From Pseudomonadota bacterium (GTDB taxonomy: Bacteria; Pseudomonadota; Gammaproteobacteria; Pseudomonadales; Moraxellaceae): 37,643 bases of DNA. Both the position numbers and the translations under genes were made by a program. Below the pieces are notes generated by a model that had not been told where the DNA came from, searched no databases, and was given only the letters and a program-made list of their open reading frames with translations. Location: NCBI GenBank assembly GCA_021781515.1, contig JAJXWR010000017.1:1-37643 (forward strand). The letters are read 5' to 3'. Within the stretch, counting starts at the first letter, position 1. Each line of letters opens with the position of its first letter. Shown here in pieces: positions 29,867 to 37,643 of this stretch.

Positions 29867-32800
29867 ATGTGGATTGTTAAACTTGCACTGCGTCGACCCC
29901 ACACGTTTTTAGTCATGGCGCTGGCCATTATTCTTGCCGGTTTTTATGCACTACTGGTCACGCCTACGGATATTTTTCCAGCCATTCGCATCCCGGTGGT
30001 GTCAGTGATCTGGCGTTATACCGGCCTCAGCCCGGAAGATATGTCCAACCGGGTGGTGTCCTTCAGTGAACGGGTAGCAACAACCACGGTTAATGATATC
30101 GAGCACATCGAATCCAATTCACTGAATGGGATGGCGGTCGTTAAATATTTTTTTCAGCCCAGTGTCAACGAAGATCTGGCCGTTGCCCAGATCACCTCCA
30201 TCTCACAAACCCTGCTTACCCAGATGCCGCAAGGGACTACTCCGCCGTTCATTCTGGCCTACAATGCGTCGAGTGTTCCGGTCATTCAACTGGCAATGTC
30301 GAGCGCCTTGCTGTCCGAGGCTGAACTTTTTGATCTGGGCAATAATTTTGTACGCATTCCTTTCAGCACCATCCCAGGGGTTTCCCTGCCTTGGCCGTAT
30401 GGTGGTAAGCAACGTCAGGTCCAAGTGGATATCGATCCGCAAAAAATGCGTAATTTTTCCATGAGTGCCAGTATGGTGGCTGATGCCATTAACCGTCAGA
30501 ACCTGATTATTCCTGCCGGCACCCAAAAAATCGGGGATCTGGAGTATTTCATCCAACTCAATGCCGCACCGGAACAGATCGAAGCACTGAATAATTTGCC
30601 GATCAAGGCCGTCGACGGCAAAATCATTTATTTACGTGATGTAGCGACAGTTCGGGATGGGTATCCTCCCCAAACCAATATCGTCAGAATGGGCGGGCAT
30701 CGGGCCGTATTGATGAATATTCTGAAAACAGGCTCTGCTTCTACCCTAACGATTGTCGATCATCTCCGAGCTCTGTTACCGGGAATCAAGGCCGGTCTGC
30801 CTGCCTCACTGCGTCTGGAATTAATCAACGATCAGTCACTGTTTGTCCGTGCGGCCATTTCAGGGGTAGTGCACGAGGGACTGATGGCCGCCTTTTTGAC
30901 GGCGCTGATGATTCTGCTGTTTTTGGGGAATGCCAGCAGCACAATGATTATTACCTTTTCGATTCCTCTGTCTATCCTGAGCTCTATTGCCTGTCTGGCA
31001 CTGCTTGGCGAAACCATCAACCTGATGACCTTGGGCGGGCTGGCGCTGGCCGTCGGTATTCTGGTGGATGATGCCACCGTCGCCATAGAAAACATTAACG
31101 CCCATCTCGAACAAGGTCAAAGTGTACACACCGCCATCCTGGAAGGCGCTGAGCAGATTGCCATTCCGGCACTGGTATCTACGCTGTGTATCTGCATTGT
31201 CTTTATCCCAGTCACCTTTCTCCATGGGGTCGCTCATTTCCTTTTTGTCCCAATGGCAGAAGCGGTGGTGTTCGCCATGCTTTCTTCCTATATTTTATCG
31301 CGTACTCTGGTTCCTGTCCTTGCCCACTACTGGCTGCGTCCACATGCCGAAGAAACAGTCAACTCCTTGCCAAACCAGACGGCTTCCGATAATCCAGCGC
31401 TGACTTATCAGCAAAAATTTGATGTTTTTTTTAAGCGCCTGCGGCAGCGTTATCAGGAATCACTGCAACAGATTCTCCGGCGTGATGCGCTTTTTATCAT
31501 TTTTTTCCTGGTGGCTACGGCTGCCAGCCTGCTACTTTTTCCGTGGCTCGGTGAGGATTTTTTTCCGTCAGTAGACACAGGACATATACAACTGCATCTG
31601 AGAACCCGCACCGGTTTACGCATTGAACAGACGGCCAGGCGCTGTGATCAGGTCGAAACCTTCATTCGCACACTGATACCGGCCGGCGAACTGGACAGCC
31701 TGGTTGATAACATCGGCCTGCCCTATAGTGGCATCAATCTGTCTTACAGCACTTCCTCTCCCATAGGTCCTGGCGATGCAGACATCATTATCAGTTTAAA
31801 ACCACACCATGCGCCCACGGCCACTTATATTGCAATGCTGCGTCAGCGGCTGAACCGGCAATTCCCTGAGACAGATTTTGCCTTCTTACCGGCAGATATC
31901 ATCAGCCAGATTCTTGATTTTGGCTTACCTGCCCCTATAGATTTGCAAGTGGCCGGCTATAATCTGGCGGCTGATCAGACCTATGCACATCAACTGCTGA
32001 AAGCGATTCAGGTGATTCCCGGGTTGACCGACGCCCGCATGCAGCAACGTTTTGACTATCCACAAATCCGGGTTGCTGTCGACCGCAGCCGGGCAATGCA
32101 ACTGCACCTTGATGAATCCGATGTGGCTCATGATTTATTGGTGACCCTGTCCGGAAGTTTCCAGACCAGTCCAACATTCTGGCTGGATCCAAAATCCAGG
32201 GTACAGTACAGCATTACCACCCAGGCACCGGAATATCGCATGCAACACCTGGACGATCTGTACAACCTTCCGGTCAGCGATGCCTCCGGTCACTGGCAAC
32301 CTTTAGCCAACCTTGCCAGTTTTCATCGTGGTTTTGCACCTGCCGTGATCAGCCACTACGATGCCAAACCGGTTATTGATCTGTATGCCAGCCCCTGGCA
32401 ACGGGATTTGGGGGGAGTGACTCAGGACGTGCAGAAGGTACTGCAACAACTCCCCCCCCCGTCCAAGGCAATCAGTGTCACATTGCGCGGACAGGTCACT
32501 ACGATGCAAGCGGCCTTCAAGGAACTAGCCTTTGGTTTAGTGGCTGCCATTGTGCTGGTTTATTTGCTCATTGTTGTCAATTTTCAGTCCTGGATTGATC
32601 CATGGATCATTATTGCTGCGTTACCGGCTGCCCTCGCAGGCATGGTGTGGATGTTGTTTCTCACCCATACCACCTTAAGTGTACCCGCCCTGACCGGTGC
32701 CATCATGTGTGTGGGAGTCGCCACCGCCAACAGTATTCTCGTGATCAGCTTTGCCCGGGAACAGGTACAGCAAGGCTTGGCCCCGGGTGAGGCTGTTTTG

Positions 32801-33025
32801 CTGGCGGCTACGTCACGTTTACGCCCCGTACTAATGACGGCATTGGCCATGATTATCGGAATGATTCCTATGGCGGCGGGCATGGGGGAAGGAGGCGAAC
32901 AAAACGCTCCCTTAGGACGTGCCGTTATTGGTGGATTGCTGGCCGCCACTGTTGCTACCTTATATCTTGTACCCTGCCTGTATCAGTGGGTACATACCTC
33001 CTTGTTTCACTCTTCGGATCGCTAA
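29867..33025 (+). CDS. RND-family efflux transporter, inner-membrane pump (AcrB-like)
   Basis: Proton-driven exporter forming a trimer with a large periplasmic part. The 1052-residue protein has the N-terminal membrane helix (RRPHTFLVMALAIILAGFYALLV), followed by TDIFPAIRIPVVSVIWRYTGLSPEDM. The conserved proton-relay aspartates are at 401-402 (GILVDDATVAIEN). Two sets of membrane helices (about 330-480 and 860-1040) surround the second porter half. The P-loop-poor substrate pocket cannot be interpreted. The membrane fusion protein gene follows by 4 nt; most relatives have the opposite order. No outer-membrane factor is present here. A C9 tract occurs near codon 862 with the frame intact. Confidence 0.92.
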   Translation: MWIVKLALRRPHTFLVMALAIILAGFYALLVTPTDIFPAIRIPVVSVIWRYTGLSPEDMSNRVVSFSERVATTTVNDIEHIESNSLNGMAVVKYFFQPSVNEDLAVAQITSISQTLLTQMPQGTTPPFILAYNASSVPVIQLAMSSALLSEAELFDLGNNFVRIPFSTIPGVSLPWPYGGKQRQVQVDIDPQKMRNFSMSASMVADAINRQNLIIPAGTQKIGDLEYFIQLNAAPEQIEALNNLPIKAVDGKIIYLRDVATVRDGYPPQTNIVRMGGHRAVLMNILKTGSASTLTIVDHLRALLPGIKAGLPASLRLELINDQSLFVRAAISGVVHEGLMAAFLTALMILLFLGNASSTMIITFSIPLSILSSIACLALLGETINLMTLGGLALAVGILVDDATVAIENINAHLEQGQSVHTAILEGAEQIAIPALVSTLCICIVFIPVTFLHGVAHFLFVPMAEAVVFAMLSSYILSRTLVPVLAHYWLRPHAEETVNSLPNQTASDNPALTYQQKFDVFFKRLRQRYQESLQQILRRDALFIIFFLVATAASLLLFPWLGEDFFPSVDTGHIQLHLRTRTGLRIEQTARRCDQVETFIRTLIPAGELDSLVDNIGLPYSGINLSYSTSSPIGPGDADIIISLKPHHAPTATYIAMLRQRLNRQFPETDFAFLPADIISQILDFGLPAPIDLQVAGYNLAADQTYAHQLLKAIQVIPGLTDARMQQRFDYPQIRVAVDRSRAMQLHLDESDVAHDLLVTLSGSFQTSPTFWLDPKSRVQYSITTQAPEYRMQHLDDLYNLPVSDASGHWQPLANLASFHRGFAPAVISHYDAKPVIDLYASPWQRDLGGVTQDVQKVLQQLPPPSKAISVTLRGQVTTMQAAFKELAFGLVAAIVLVYLLIVVNFQSWIDPWIIIAALPAALAGMVWMLFLTHTTLSVPALTGAIMCVGVATANSILVISFAREQVQQGLAPGEAVLLAATSRLRPVLMTALAMIIGMIPMAAGMGEGGEQNAPLGRAVIGGLLAATVATLYLVPCLYQWVHTSLFHSSDR
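32452..32460. repeat. Nine-base C homopolymer in the RND pump gene
   Basis: Nine C encoding Pro-Pro-Pro in QQLPPPSK. The frame is maintained here; one base more or less would truncate the pump before its final membrane block. Confidence 0.9.
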
Positions 33026-33029
33026 CACC

Positions 33030-34181
33030 ATGCCCACCCCTCTGACTCCTTCGGCTCCAGATAAAATCATGCGTCGCTCCAGCATTTATTTACTGCTCGC
33101 CGCCGTGTTATTTGGTATTTTAGCGTGGCGTGGCATTGCACAGCGCCAACAACATTTGCAGGCACTGCGACAGACAGCGCAGTCCACCAGCATGCTCCCG
33201 GTGGCCATCGTCCACCCGGTGCCGCTGAAAAGCAGTGCTGTCCTCCATTTACCGGGAGAACTCCAGGGCTGGCAGGAAGCCTCCCTACGGGCACATCTCA
33301 ACGGCTATCTGCGCTCATGGTCTAAAGATATTGGTGCTAATGTTCAGCGCGGGGAACTTCTGGCGCAAATTGCTGACCCTGAACTCGATCGCCAGGTGCT
33401 ACAGGCACAGGCGACGCTAGCCAGCGCCCAGGCCACCGCCGATCTGGCGCAGCTCACGGCCAGTCGCTGGCAAAAAATGGTGGTCAGCCATTCGGTCTCT
33501 GAACAGGATTTGCAGGAAAAAATCAAGGATGCGGAGGCAAAAATAGCGCAACTCACCGCAGCTAAAGCAAATCTGCAAGCCCTGCAGGCAGAGCAGGACT
33601 ACGAAAACCTGCGAGCCCCCTTTAGCGGCATCCTCTCGGCACGCCGTGTTGATGTCGGCGATCTGGTTCAGGCAGATACCGGCCCGGAACTCTTTCACCT
33701 CGTTGATACACACCAGTTGCGCCTCATGGTCGATGTGCCGCAATCTGAACTGAAGTTAATACCTGCAGCCCCTCAGGCAGAACTGGAAGTCGCTGAATAT
33801 CCCGGTCAACGCTTTGCAGCACAGGTCATTTCCCGGTCCGGAGGTATAGATCCGGCCAGCCGCACACTGCGACTGCAACTTCAGGTGGCTAACTCCTCCG
33901 GACAACTGCTTCCCGGAGCCTATGCCAGCGTCAGATTCCGGAATGTTCCGGGCCAGTCCTTCAGTCTCCCGGTCACTTGTCTTATATTTCGGGGGGATGG
34001 AATGCAATTGGCTAGCATCAGAAACGGACATGTCCATCTGATCTCCGTCATTCCAGGTCGGGATTCAGGTAAAACAATGGAGATTCTCTCGGGAGTAGAT
34101 GCGCAGGACCAGATCATCAATAACCCCAGTGATTCGATTGCGGAGGGTGATGCAGTGTCTGTCCTGCCTGACCGCCGCTGA
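33030..34181 (+). CDS. RND efflux membrane fusion protein (HlyD/AcrA family)
   Basis: Periplasmic adaptor that links the pump with an outer-membrane channel. The 383-residue protein has one N-terminal membrane anchor (about 16-33), a beta-barrel/lipoyl part with LPGELQGWQEASLRAHLNGY, a coiled coil (about 110-195) and YENLRAPFSGILSARRVDVG, the second lipoyl half. A C-terminal beta-barrel follows. There is no lipobox. Its start codon lies 4 nt after the pump stop with little Shine-Dalgarno sequence, so it is probably translationally coupled; an in-frame ATG at 33069 is the alternative. Confidence 0.9.
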   Translation: MPTPLTPSAPDKIMRRSSIYLLLAAVLFGILAWRGIAQRQQHLQALRQTAQSTSMLPVAIVHPVPLKSSAVLHLPGELQGWQEASLRAHLNGYLRSWSKDIGANVQRGELLAQIADPELDRQVLQAQATLASAQATADLAQLTASRWQKMVVSHSVSEQDLQEKIKDAEAKIAQLTAAKANLQALQAEQDYENLRAPFSGILSARRVDVGDLVQADTGPELFHLVDTHQLRLMVDVPQSELKLIPAAPQAELEVAEYPGQRFAAQVISRSGGIDPASRTLRLQLQVANSSGQLLPGAYASVRFRNVPGQSFSLPVTCLIFRGDGMQLASIRNGHVHLISVIPGRDSGKTMEILSGVDAQDQIINNPSDSIAEGDAVSVLPDRR

Positions 34182-34188
34182 ATCACTG

Positions 34189-35643
34189 TTACATGGCCAG
34201 AACGAAGGTGCAGCCGATAATGACCAATATACCCCAACTCATTCGGTCACGCAGCGCAAACAGCACCGGGTCTTCATGCATCTGATCCCGATGCGCCAGT
34301 ACCCACACCCGACTTATCCAATACATCAGTGCCGGAACGATCATCCAGAGCAGTTGCGGCCGATGATAGAAAGCAGCGACCGCCGGGGCATTGATGTACA
34401 GTGCCATGACCAGAACCGCCATTAATCCACTGGTGACCCCAAAAGCCAGCAACATCACCAGATCATCAACATGATAGCCCCGCCCATACGCCTGCAACTG
34501 ATGTGAGCGTTGTCTAATTAGCAATTCCGCATAACGCTTCACCAGCGCCAGACTAAAAAACAGAAACAGTGAAAAGGTCAGCAACCAGAAGGACAACGGC
34601 ACCTGACAGGCCTTGGCTCCCGCCAGCAAACGGCAAGTGTAAAGAATGGCCAACACCATGACATCGACCAGAATCTGGGTTTTCAGATAGAACGTATAGG
34701 CCAGCGTCATCCCGTAGTAAAACAGGAGTACTGCAAAAAATTCAGGATCCTGGGCATACGCCAGGCTAAATGCCAACAGCAAAAGACAGGGAGCCAAACT
34801 TATGCCCCATCCCAAAGGCAACTGGCCTGAAGCGAAAGGCCGGTGCCTTTTGCTGGCATGCCGACGATCTGCTTCCAGATCCAGCAGATCATTGAGCACG
34901 TAAACACTCGATGCACACAAAGAAAATGCCACACAGGCGCTCAGTGCCTGCGCCCAGAGGCTTGTGGAAAAAAAATGGTGCGCCAGTACCAGTGGCAAGA
35001 ACACCAACAGATTTTTCGCCCACTGATGCACCCGCAATGCCTGCAGGATCAATAGTGTTTTTGCGGTAGTGCCGGGAAAAGCTTTGACACACTGCGTACC
35101 CAAACGGGTTTGCAATTCTGGCGGTAGCTGAACCGCAATGGCTTGTCGCGCCTGTTGCCATACCGGCATATCTGCTGCACTATTGCCCGCATAATCAAAC
35201 TGTCCGGCACCATAGTGCGCTACCAGAAATTCCGCTTTGATTCTGCCTTTGAGGTTGCGTGTCGTTGTGGCAAAGACCGCATCAAAAAGCTGCAGATGCT
35301 CAGCCACTGCCTGCACCACTGGCGCTGCGGCCGCGCTCACCAACACAAGCGAACGTCCGGCCTGCCGCTCCTGCGTCAACCAACCGAGAAATTCCGCATG
35401 CCATGGCCAGGTGGAAATATCCGGCAACCCTTGTTCAAGCATTCTGAATTTAAAATAGACCCGGCCTTTGAGTAACCAGAACGGCAGCAACAGCAACTGC
35501 CACGGGCGGGCTTTCAGCAGATGCAATAGCGTCTCCAGCAATGAATCCGTACGCAGCAGTGTGCCATCCAGATCCACACACAAGGGGATTGTCACCGCTG
35601 TCGTCATCGCTGCCTCGCTACTTGGCTTCCCGGTCATTGCCAT
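34189..35643 (-). CDS. HAD phosphatase - UbiA prenyltransferase fusion (DPPR-synthase-like)
   Basis: The 484-residue protein joins two domains. Residues about 20-180 form a HAD domain with DLDGTLL (nucleophile Asp24, Asp26), a Ser/Ala motif II, KGR and YAGNSAADMP. Residues about 200-484 form a UbiA-type membrane prenyltransferase with NDLLDLEADR (Asn251, Asp252, Asp255, Asp259) then HASKRHRPFASG. The latter closely recalls mycobacterial decaprenyl-phosphate phosphoribosyltransferase (Rv3806c: ND-x-x-D, HPTKR-RPIA). It would transfer phosphoribose from PRPP to a polyprenyl phosphate; the HAD part could remove the 5-phosphate (a separate enzyme in mycobacteria). That second role is inferred. 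Divergent from GtrA-DprE1. The start could also be 35637; the frame extends to 35700. Confidence 0.82.
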   Translation of the reverse strand: MAMTGKPSSEAAMTTAVTIPLCVDLDGTLLRTDSLLETLLHLLKARPWQLLLLPFWLLKGRVYFKFRMLEQGLPDISTWPWHAEFLGWLTQERQAGRSLVLVSAAAAPVVQAVAEHLQLFDAVFATTTRNLKGRIKAEFLVAHYGAGQFDYAGNSAADMPVWQQARQAIAVQLPPELQTRLGTQCVKAFPGTTAKTLLILQALRVHQWAKNLLVFLPLVLAHHFFSTSLWAQALSACVAFSLCASSVYVLNDLLDLEADRRHASKRHRPFASGQLPLGWGISLAPCLLLLAFSLAYAQDPEFFAVLLFYYGMTLAYTFYLKTQILVDVMVLAILYTCRLLAGAKACQVPLSFWLLTFSLFLFFSLALVKRYAELLIRQRSHQLQAYGRGYHVDDLVMLLAFGVTSGLMAVLVMALYINAPAVAAFYHRPQLLWMIVPALMYWISRVWVLAHRDQMHEDPVLFALRDRMSWGILVIIGCTFVLAM

Positions 35644-35691
35644 CCTCACCCCTGCACCTTTAGTGAGCGTCCTAGGTGGAATAATCAGTAC

Positions 35692-36171
35692 ATGATACAC
35701 TCATGCCTCGTCTATTTTAATCCAGGCTGCCGGTTATTGAGAAAAGTACTGCTTTATATTGCCTTTGCCTGGGTGGCCACGATCGTTAATCTGAGCCTGC
35801 AGTGGCTCATATCCTATGCTTGGCAATTTGGACATTTCCCCCAGTCCTTGCAACACGTTCAGCAGAATGTCGGCCTCTTCTGTGCAATGAGTGGTGGCAC
35901 ACTGGCCGGCCTGGTGGTTAAGTACCTGCTCGATAAACAGCATATTTTTGCCTATACAACACGCAATCTGCGTCATAATGGCCAGACTTTTATCCGCTAT
36001 AGCCTGATGGGGGTGGTCACCACACTTCTTTTCTGGATTTTTGAACTGGCTTTCCATTTCATTTTTCACCTGGAAGTGATGCGCTATGTCGGAGCGGTCA
36101 TTGGGCTGCTACTCGGCTACTGGCTTAAATACCGTCTGGATCAACATTTTGTATTTACGGAGCCCAAATGA
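35692..36171 (+). CDS. GtrA-family membrane protein
   Basis: The 159-residue protein has four membrane segments (about 16-40, 60-80, 103-125, 130-148) and the GtrA C-terminus GYWLKYRLDQHFVF. GtrA proteins are associated with moving polyprenyl-phosphate-linked sugars across the membrane. Its stop overlaps the DprE1-like ATG (ATGA). This order equals mycobacterial Rv3789-Rv3790, where the GtrA member is linked to arabinan synthesis. A flippase or helper role for a polyprenyl-phosphoryl-pentose is inferred. Start is 48 nt from that of the divergent HAD-UbiA gene. Confidence 0.87.
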   Translation: MIHSCLVYFNPGCRLLRKVLLYIAFAWVATIVNLSLQWLISYAWQFGHFPQSLQHVQQNVGLFCAMSGGTLAGLVVKYLLDKQHIFAYTTRNLRHNGQTFIRYSLMGVVTTLLFWIFELAFHFIFHLEVMRYVGAVIGLLLGYWLKYRLDQHFVFTEPK

Positions 36172-37475
36172 TACCCTGGAGTTCGTGGGGACGACTGAGT
36201 GCTGCCCCGCATCACCTGGAATTCCTTGCATCGCGGTCGCAACTGACAAGGCAGTTAACAGCGCTGCATCTGCAGGAGGATCCGGCCATCTGTTTCGGTG
36301 CCGGCCGCAGTTATGGAGATGTGGCACTCAACCCGGAAAAACGCCTGCTGCTCACCCGCTCTCTGGATAACTTCATCGCTTTCAATCCGGGAACCGGACT
36401 TCTGGACTGTGAATCCGGGGTACTGCTTGGGGATATTCAACAACGCTTCGCCGCACAGGGCTGGCTGCTTCCCGTCAGCCCCGGCACTCAGCACGTGACG
36501 GTAGGTGGTGCCATTGCCAATGATGTGCATGGCAAAAATCACCATGAACAGGGAAATTTTGGGCACCATGTCCGCCACCTGACACTGATACGTTCAGACG
36601 GCAGTCGCCAGACATTGCCTCACACCGATGCCGGACTTTTCCGGGCCACTATTGGCGGACTGGGACTCACCGGCGTCATTGTCTCGGCCCAGATACAACT
36701 GATGCGCATACCCGGACCGTGGCTGGAACAACAAACCATTGCCTTTCATGGTCTGAACGATTTTTTTTCTCTGTCCGCACAGTCCAGTGCAACCTGGCCC
36801 TATACCGTCGCCTGGATTGATTGCAGCATAAACACGCCCAGAGGCCTGTTTATCCGCGCCCGCTCCGGAAAAAACCAGACGGCCGAGGTTTCGCCCCTGC
36901 ACTACCGACGAATGCCGTTTGTACCGCCTTTTTCACTGGTCAATTCGCTGAGTCTGCGGCTGTTTAATCAACTGTATTTTCATTATCACGCAGCTAAATC
37001 AACGCTAGAACAAGTGCATTATCAACAATTTCTTTATCCCCTCGACCATATTCAGGACTGGAACCGCCTCTACGGACCGGCGGGATTCTATCAGTATCAA
37101 TGTGTAATTCCACCGGAATACGCTCCTGAGGCAATTGCCGAGTTACTGCACGCCATTTCCCGTTCCGGGCAGGGGTCGTTTTTGGCTGTCCTGAAAACCT
37201 TTGGCAATCGACCTTCTCTGGGAATGCTCAGCTTTCCACGTCCAGGTACGACGCTGGCGCTGGATTTTCCAGCGCAGACGAAAACGACTGAAGCACTGTT
37301 CCTACGCCTGGATGCGATCGTCCGACAAGCCAATGGCAGCATTTATATGGCCAAGGATGCCCGGATGCCGGTTGACCTGTTTCATTCGGGTTATCCCCAG
37401 TGGGAAAAATTCCTGCAATACCGTGATCCGGGGATGAGTTCCGCACTATCTCGCCGTTTACTAAGGAGCAATTAA
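36168..37475 (+). CDS. FAD-dependent decaprenylphosphoryl-ribose 2'-oxidase-like protein (DprE1-like)
   Basis: Predicted to oxidise C2' of polyprenyl-phosphoryl-ribose, the first half of the epimerisation to arabinose. The 435-residue protein has the FAD-binding domain with GAGRSYGD (45-51) and VTVGGAIANDVHGKNHH with His121 in the place of the His covalently or closely tied to FAD in the family. YQYQ (308-311) and MAKDARM (Lys396, matching the catalytic Lys418 of M. tuberculosis DprE1) are conserved. The residue matching the mycobacterial Cys387 (in CVDFP) is Ala364 (ALDFP). GtrA lies just upstream with a 4-nt overlap. The reductase partner DprE2 is not visible; an IS607-type gene begins 44 nt after the stop. 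Confidence 0.87.
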   Translation: MIPWSSWGRLSAAPHHLEFLASRSQLTRQLTALHLQEDPAICFGAGRSYGDVALNPEKRLLLTRSLDNFIAFNPGTGLLDCESGVLLGDIQQRFAAQGWLLPVSPGTQHVTVGGAIANDVHGKNHHEQGNFGHHVRHLTLIRSDGSRQTLPHTDAGLFRATIGGLGLTGVIVSAQIQLMRIPGPWLEQQTIAFHGLNDFFSLSAQSSATWPYTVAWIDCSINTPRGLFIRARSGKNQTAEVSPLHYRRMPFVPPFSLVNSLSLRLFNQLYFHYHAAKSTLEQVHYQQFLYPLDHIQDWNRLYGPAGFYQYQCVIPPEYAPEAIAELLHAISRSGQGSFLAVLKTFGNRPSLGMLSFPRPGTTLALDFPAQTKTTEALFLRLDAIVRQANGSIYMAKDARMPVDLFHSGYPQWEKFLQYRDPGMSSALSRRLLRSN

Positions 37476-37518
37476 CTTATGCTTGATATTTTCTCATACC
37501 TATCTATAATTACTCACT
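37463..37518 (+). other. Shine-Dalgarno plus ATG of a possibly interrupted gene (dprE2 expected)
   Basis: AAGGAG (37463-37468) lies inside the last codons of the DprE1-like gene, 10 nt before ATG CTT (37479). This is the layout of a translationally coupled next gene. The codons that follow do not resemble a reductase; the IS607 recombinase gene starts at 37519. The simplest reading is that the element inserted just after the start of the next gene. The exact insertion point is not defined. Confidence 0.35.
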
Positions 37519-37643
37519 ATGAGCAAGCAATATCGGATATACGAATTCGCCCAACGTATCGGTCGAGCGACAAGTACGATTCGTCGCTGGGAGGGCAGAC
37601 TGACCGCCAGGCGCCTTCCATCCGGCCAGCGTTATTTTGACGA
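37519..37643 (+). CDS. IS607-family serine recombinase (TnpA/OrfA), 5' part only
   Basis: The first 41 codons are in the window; the rest runs off the end. The translated start MSKQYRIYEFAQRIGRATST, then IRRWEGRLTARRLPSGQRYF, matches the MerR-like winged-helix domain that opens IS607 OrfA (GEFAKKIGV-x-x-x-TLRRW-x-x-x-G, PSG-RYY). The catalytic Ser domain is beyond the window. An IS607 element usually also carries a TnpB gene downstream. It lies on the same strand as, and just after, the DprE1-like gene. Confidence 0.8.
   Translation, partial: MSKQYRIYEFAQRIGRATSTIRRWEGRLTARRLPSGQRYFD

Noticed and set aside
37479-37640. 53-codon frame starting at the ATG after dprE1
   Set aside because: Its codons overlap the IS607 recombinase in another frame and encode nothing recognisable; only the ribosome-binding site and ATG are treated as meaningful.

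Overview
The window is a bacterial chromosome segment, most likely from a gammaproteobacterium with moderate GC content. The evidence is the set of family pairings: a DUF484 gene directly before xerC, an rpmB-rpmG-mutM gene order, coaD overlapping a YfhL-type ferredoxin, a FadH-type dienoyl-CoA reductase and a lipase-chaperone-like protein. I cannot name a genus. No rRNA, tRNA or CRISPR array was seen.

Layout. 120-2276 (+): a secreted endoglycoceramidase-like GH5 enzyme and a short membrane-anchored lipase-chaperone (LifO)-like protein, separated by a perfect 12-bp inverted repeat. 2249-5833 (-): an rpmB-rpmG-mutM-uvrD unit with a strong extended -10 promoter and two leader hairpins. 6091-9003 (-): a membrane PAS-GGDEF-EAL protein. 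9283-9681 (+): a small secreted protein. 9698-11937 (-): aldehyde dehydrogenase, coaD and ferredoxin; the dehydrogenase is divergent from a TetR regulator (12049-12702), with a palindrome lying inside the dehydrogenase promoter. 12690-15101 (-): a receiver-TPR response regulator and a soluble histidine kinase whose 3' end is put out of frame by a G10 tract. 15328-16932 (+): DUF484-xerC. 16933-19701 (-): MgtA-type ATPase. 19914-21716 (-): a DUF4382 lipoprotein. 21836-24502: fadH divergent from a second TetR gene. 24469-25845 (-): an APC-family permease.

From 26219 onward the region is mostly about cell-surface sugars. rmlBDAC makes dTDP-L-rhamnose. An RND pump and its membrane fusion protein follow. 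Then come a HAD-UbiA fusion and, divergently, GtrA-DprE1. The last three resemble the mycobacterial route to decaprenyl-phosphoryl-arabinose; GtrA next to DprE1 is the order seen at Rv3789-Rv3790. Just after DprE1, where a DprE2 reductase would be expected, a Shine-Dalgarno sequence and ATG are followed within about 40 bases by the start of an IS607-family recombinase, which runs off the window.

The points most worth a second look are this arabinose-like module with its apparent IS607 interruption, the homopolymer frameshift in the histidine kinase, and the pairing of a glycolipid hydrolase with a truncated foldase.
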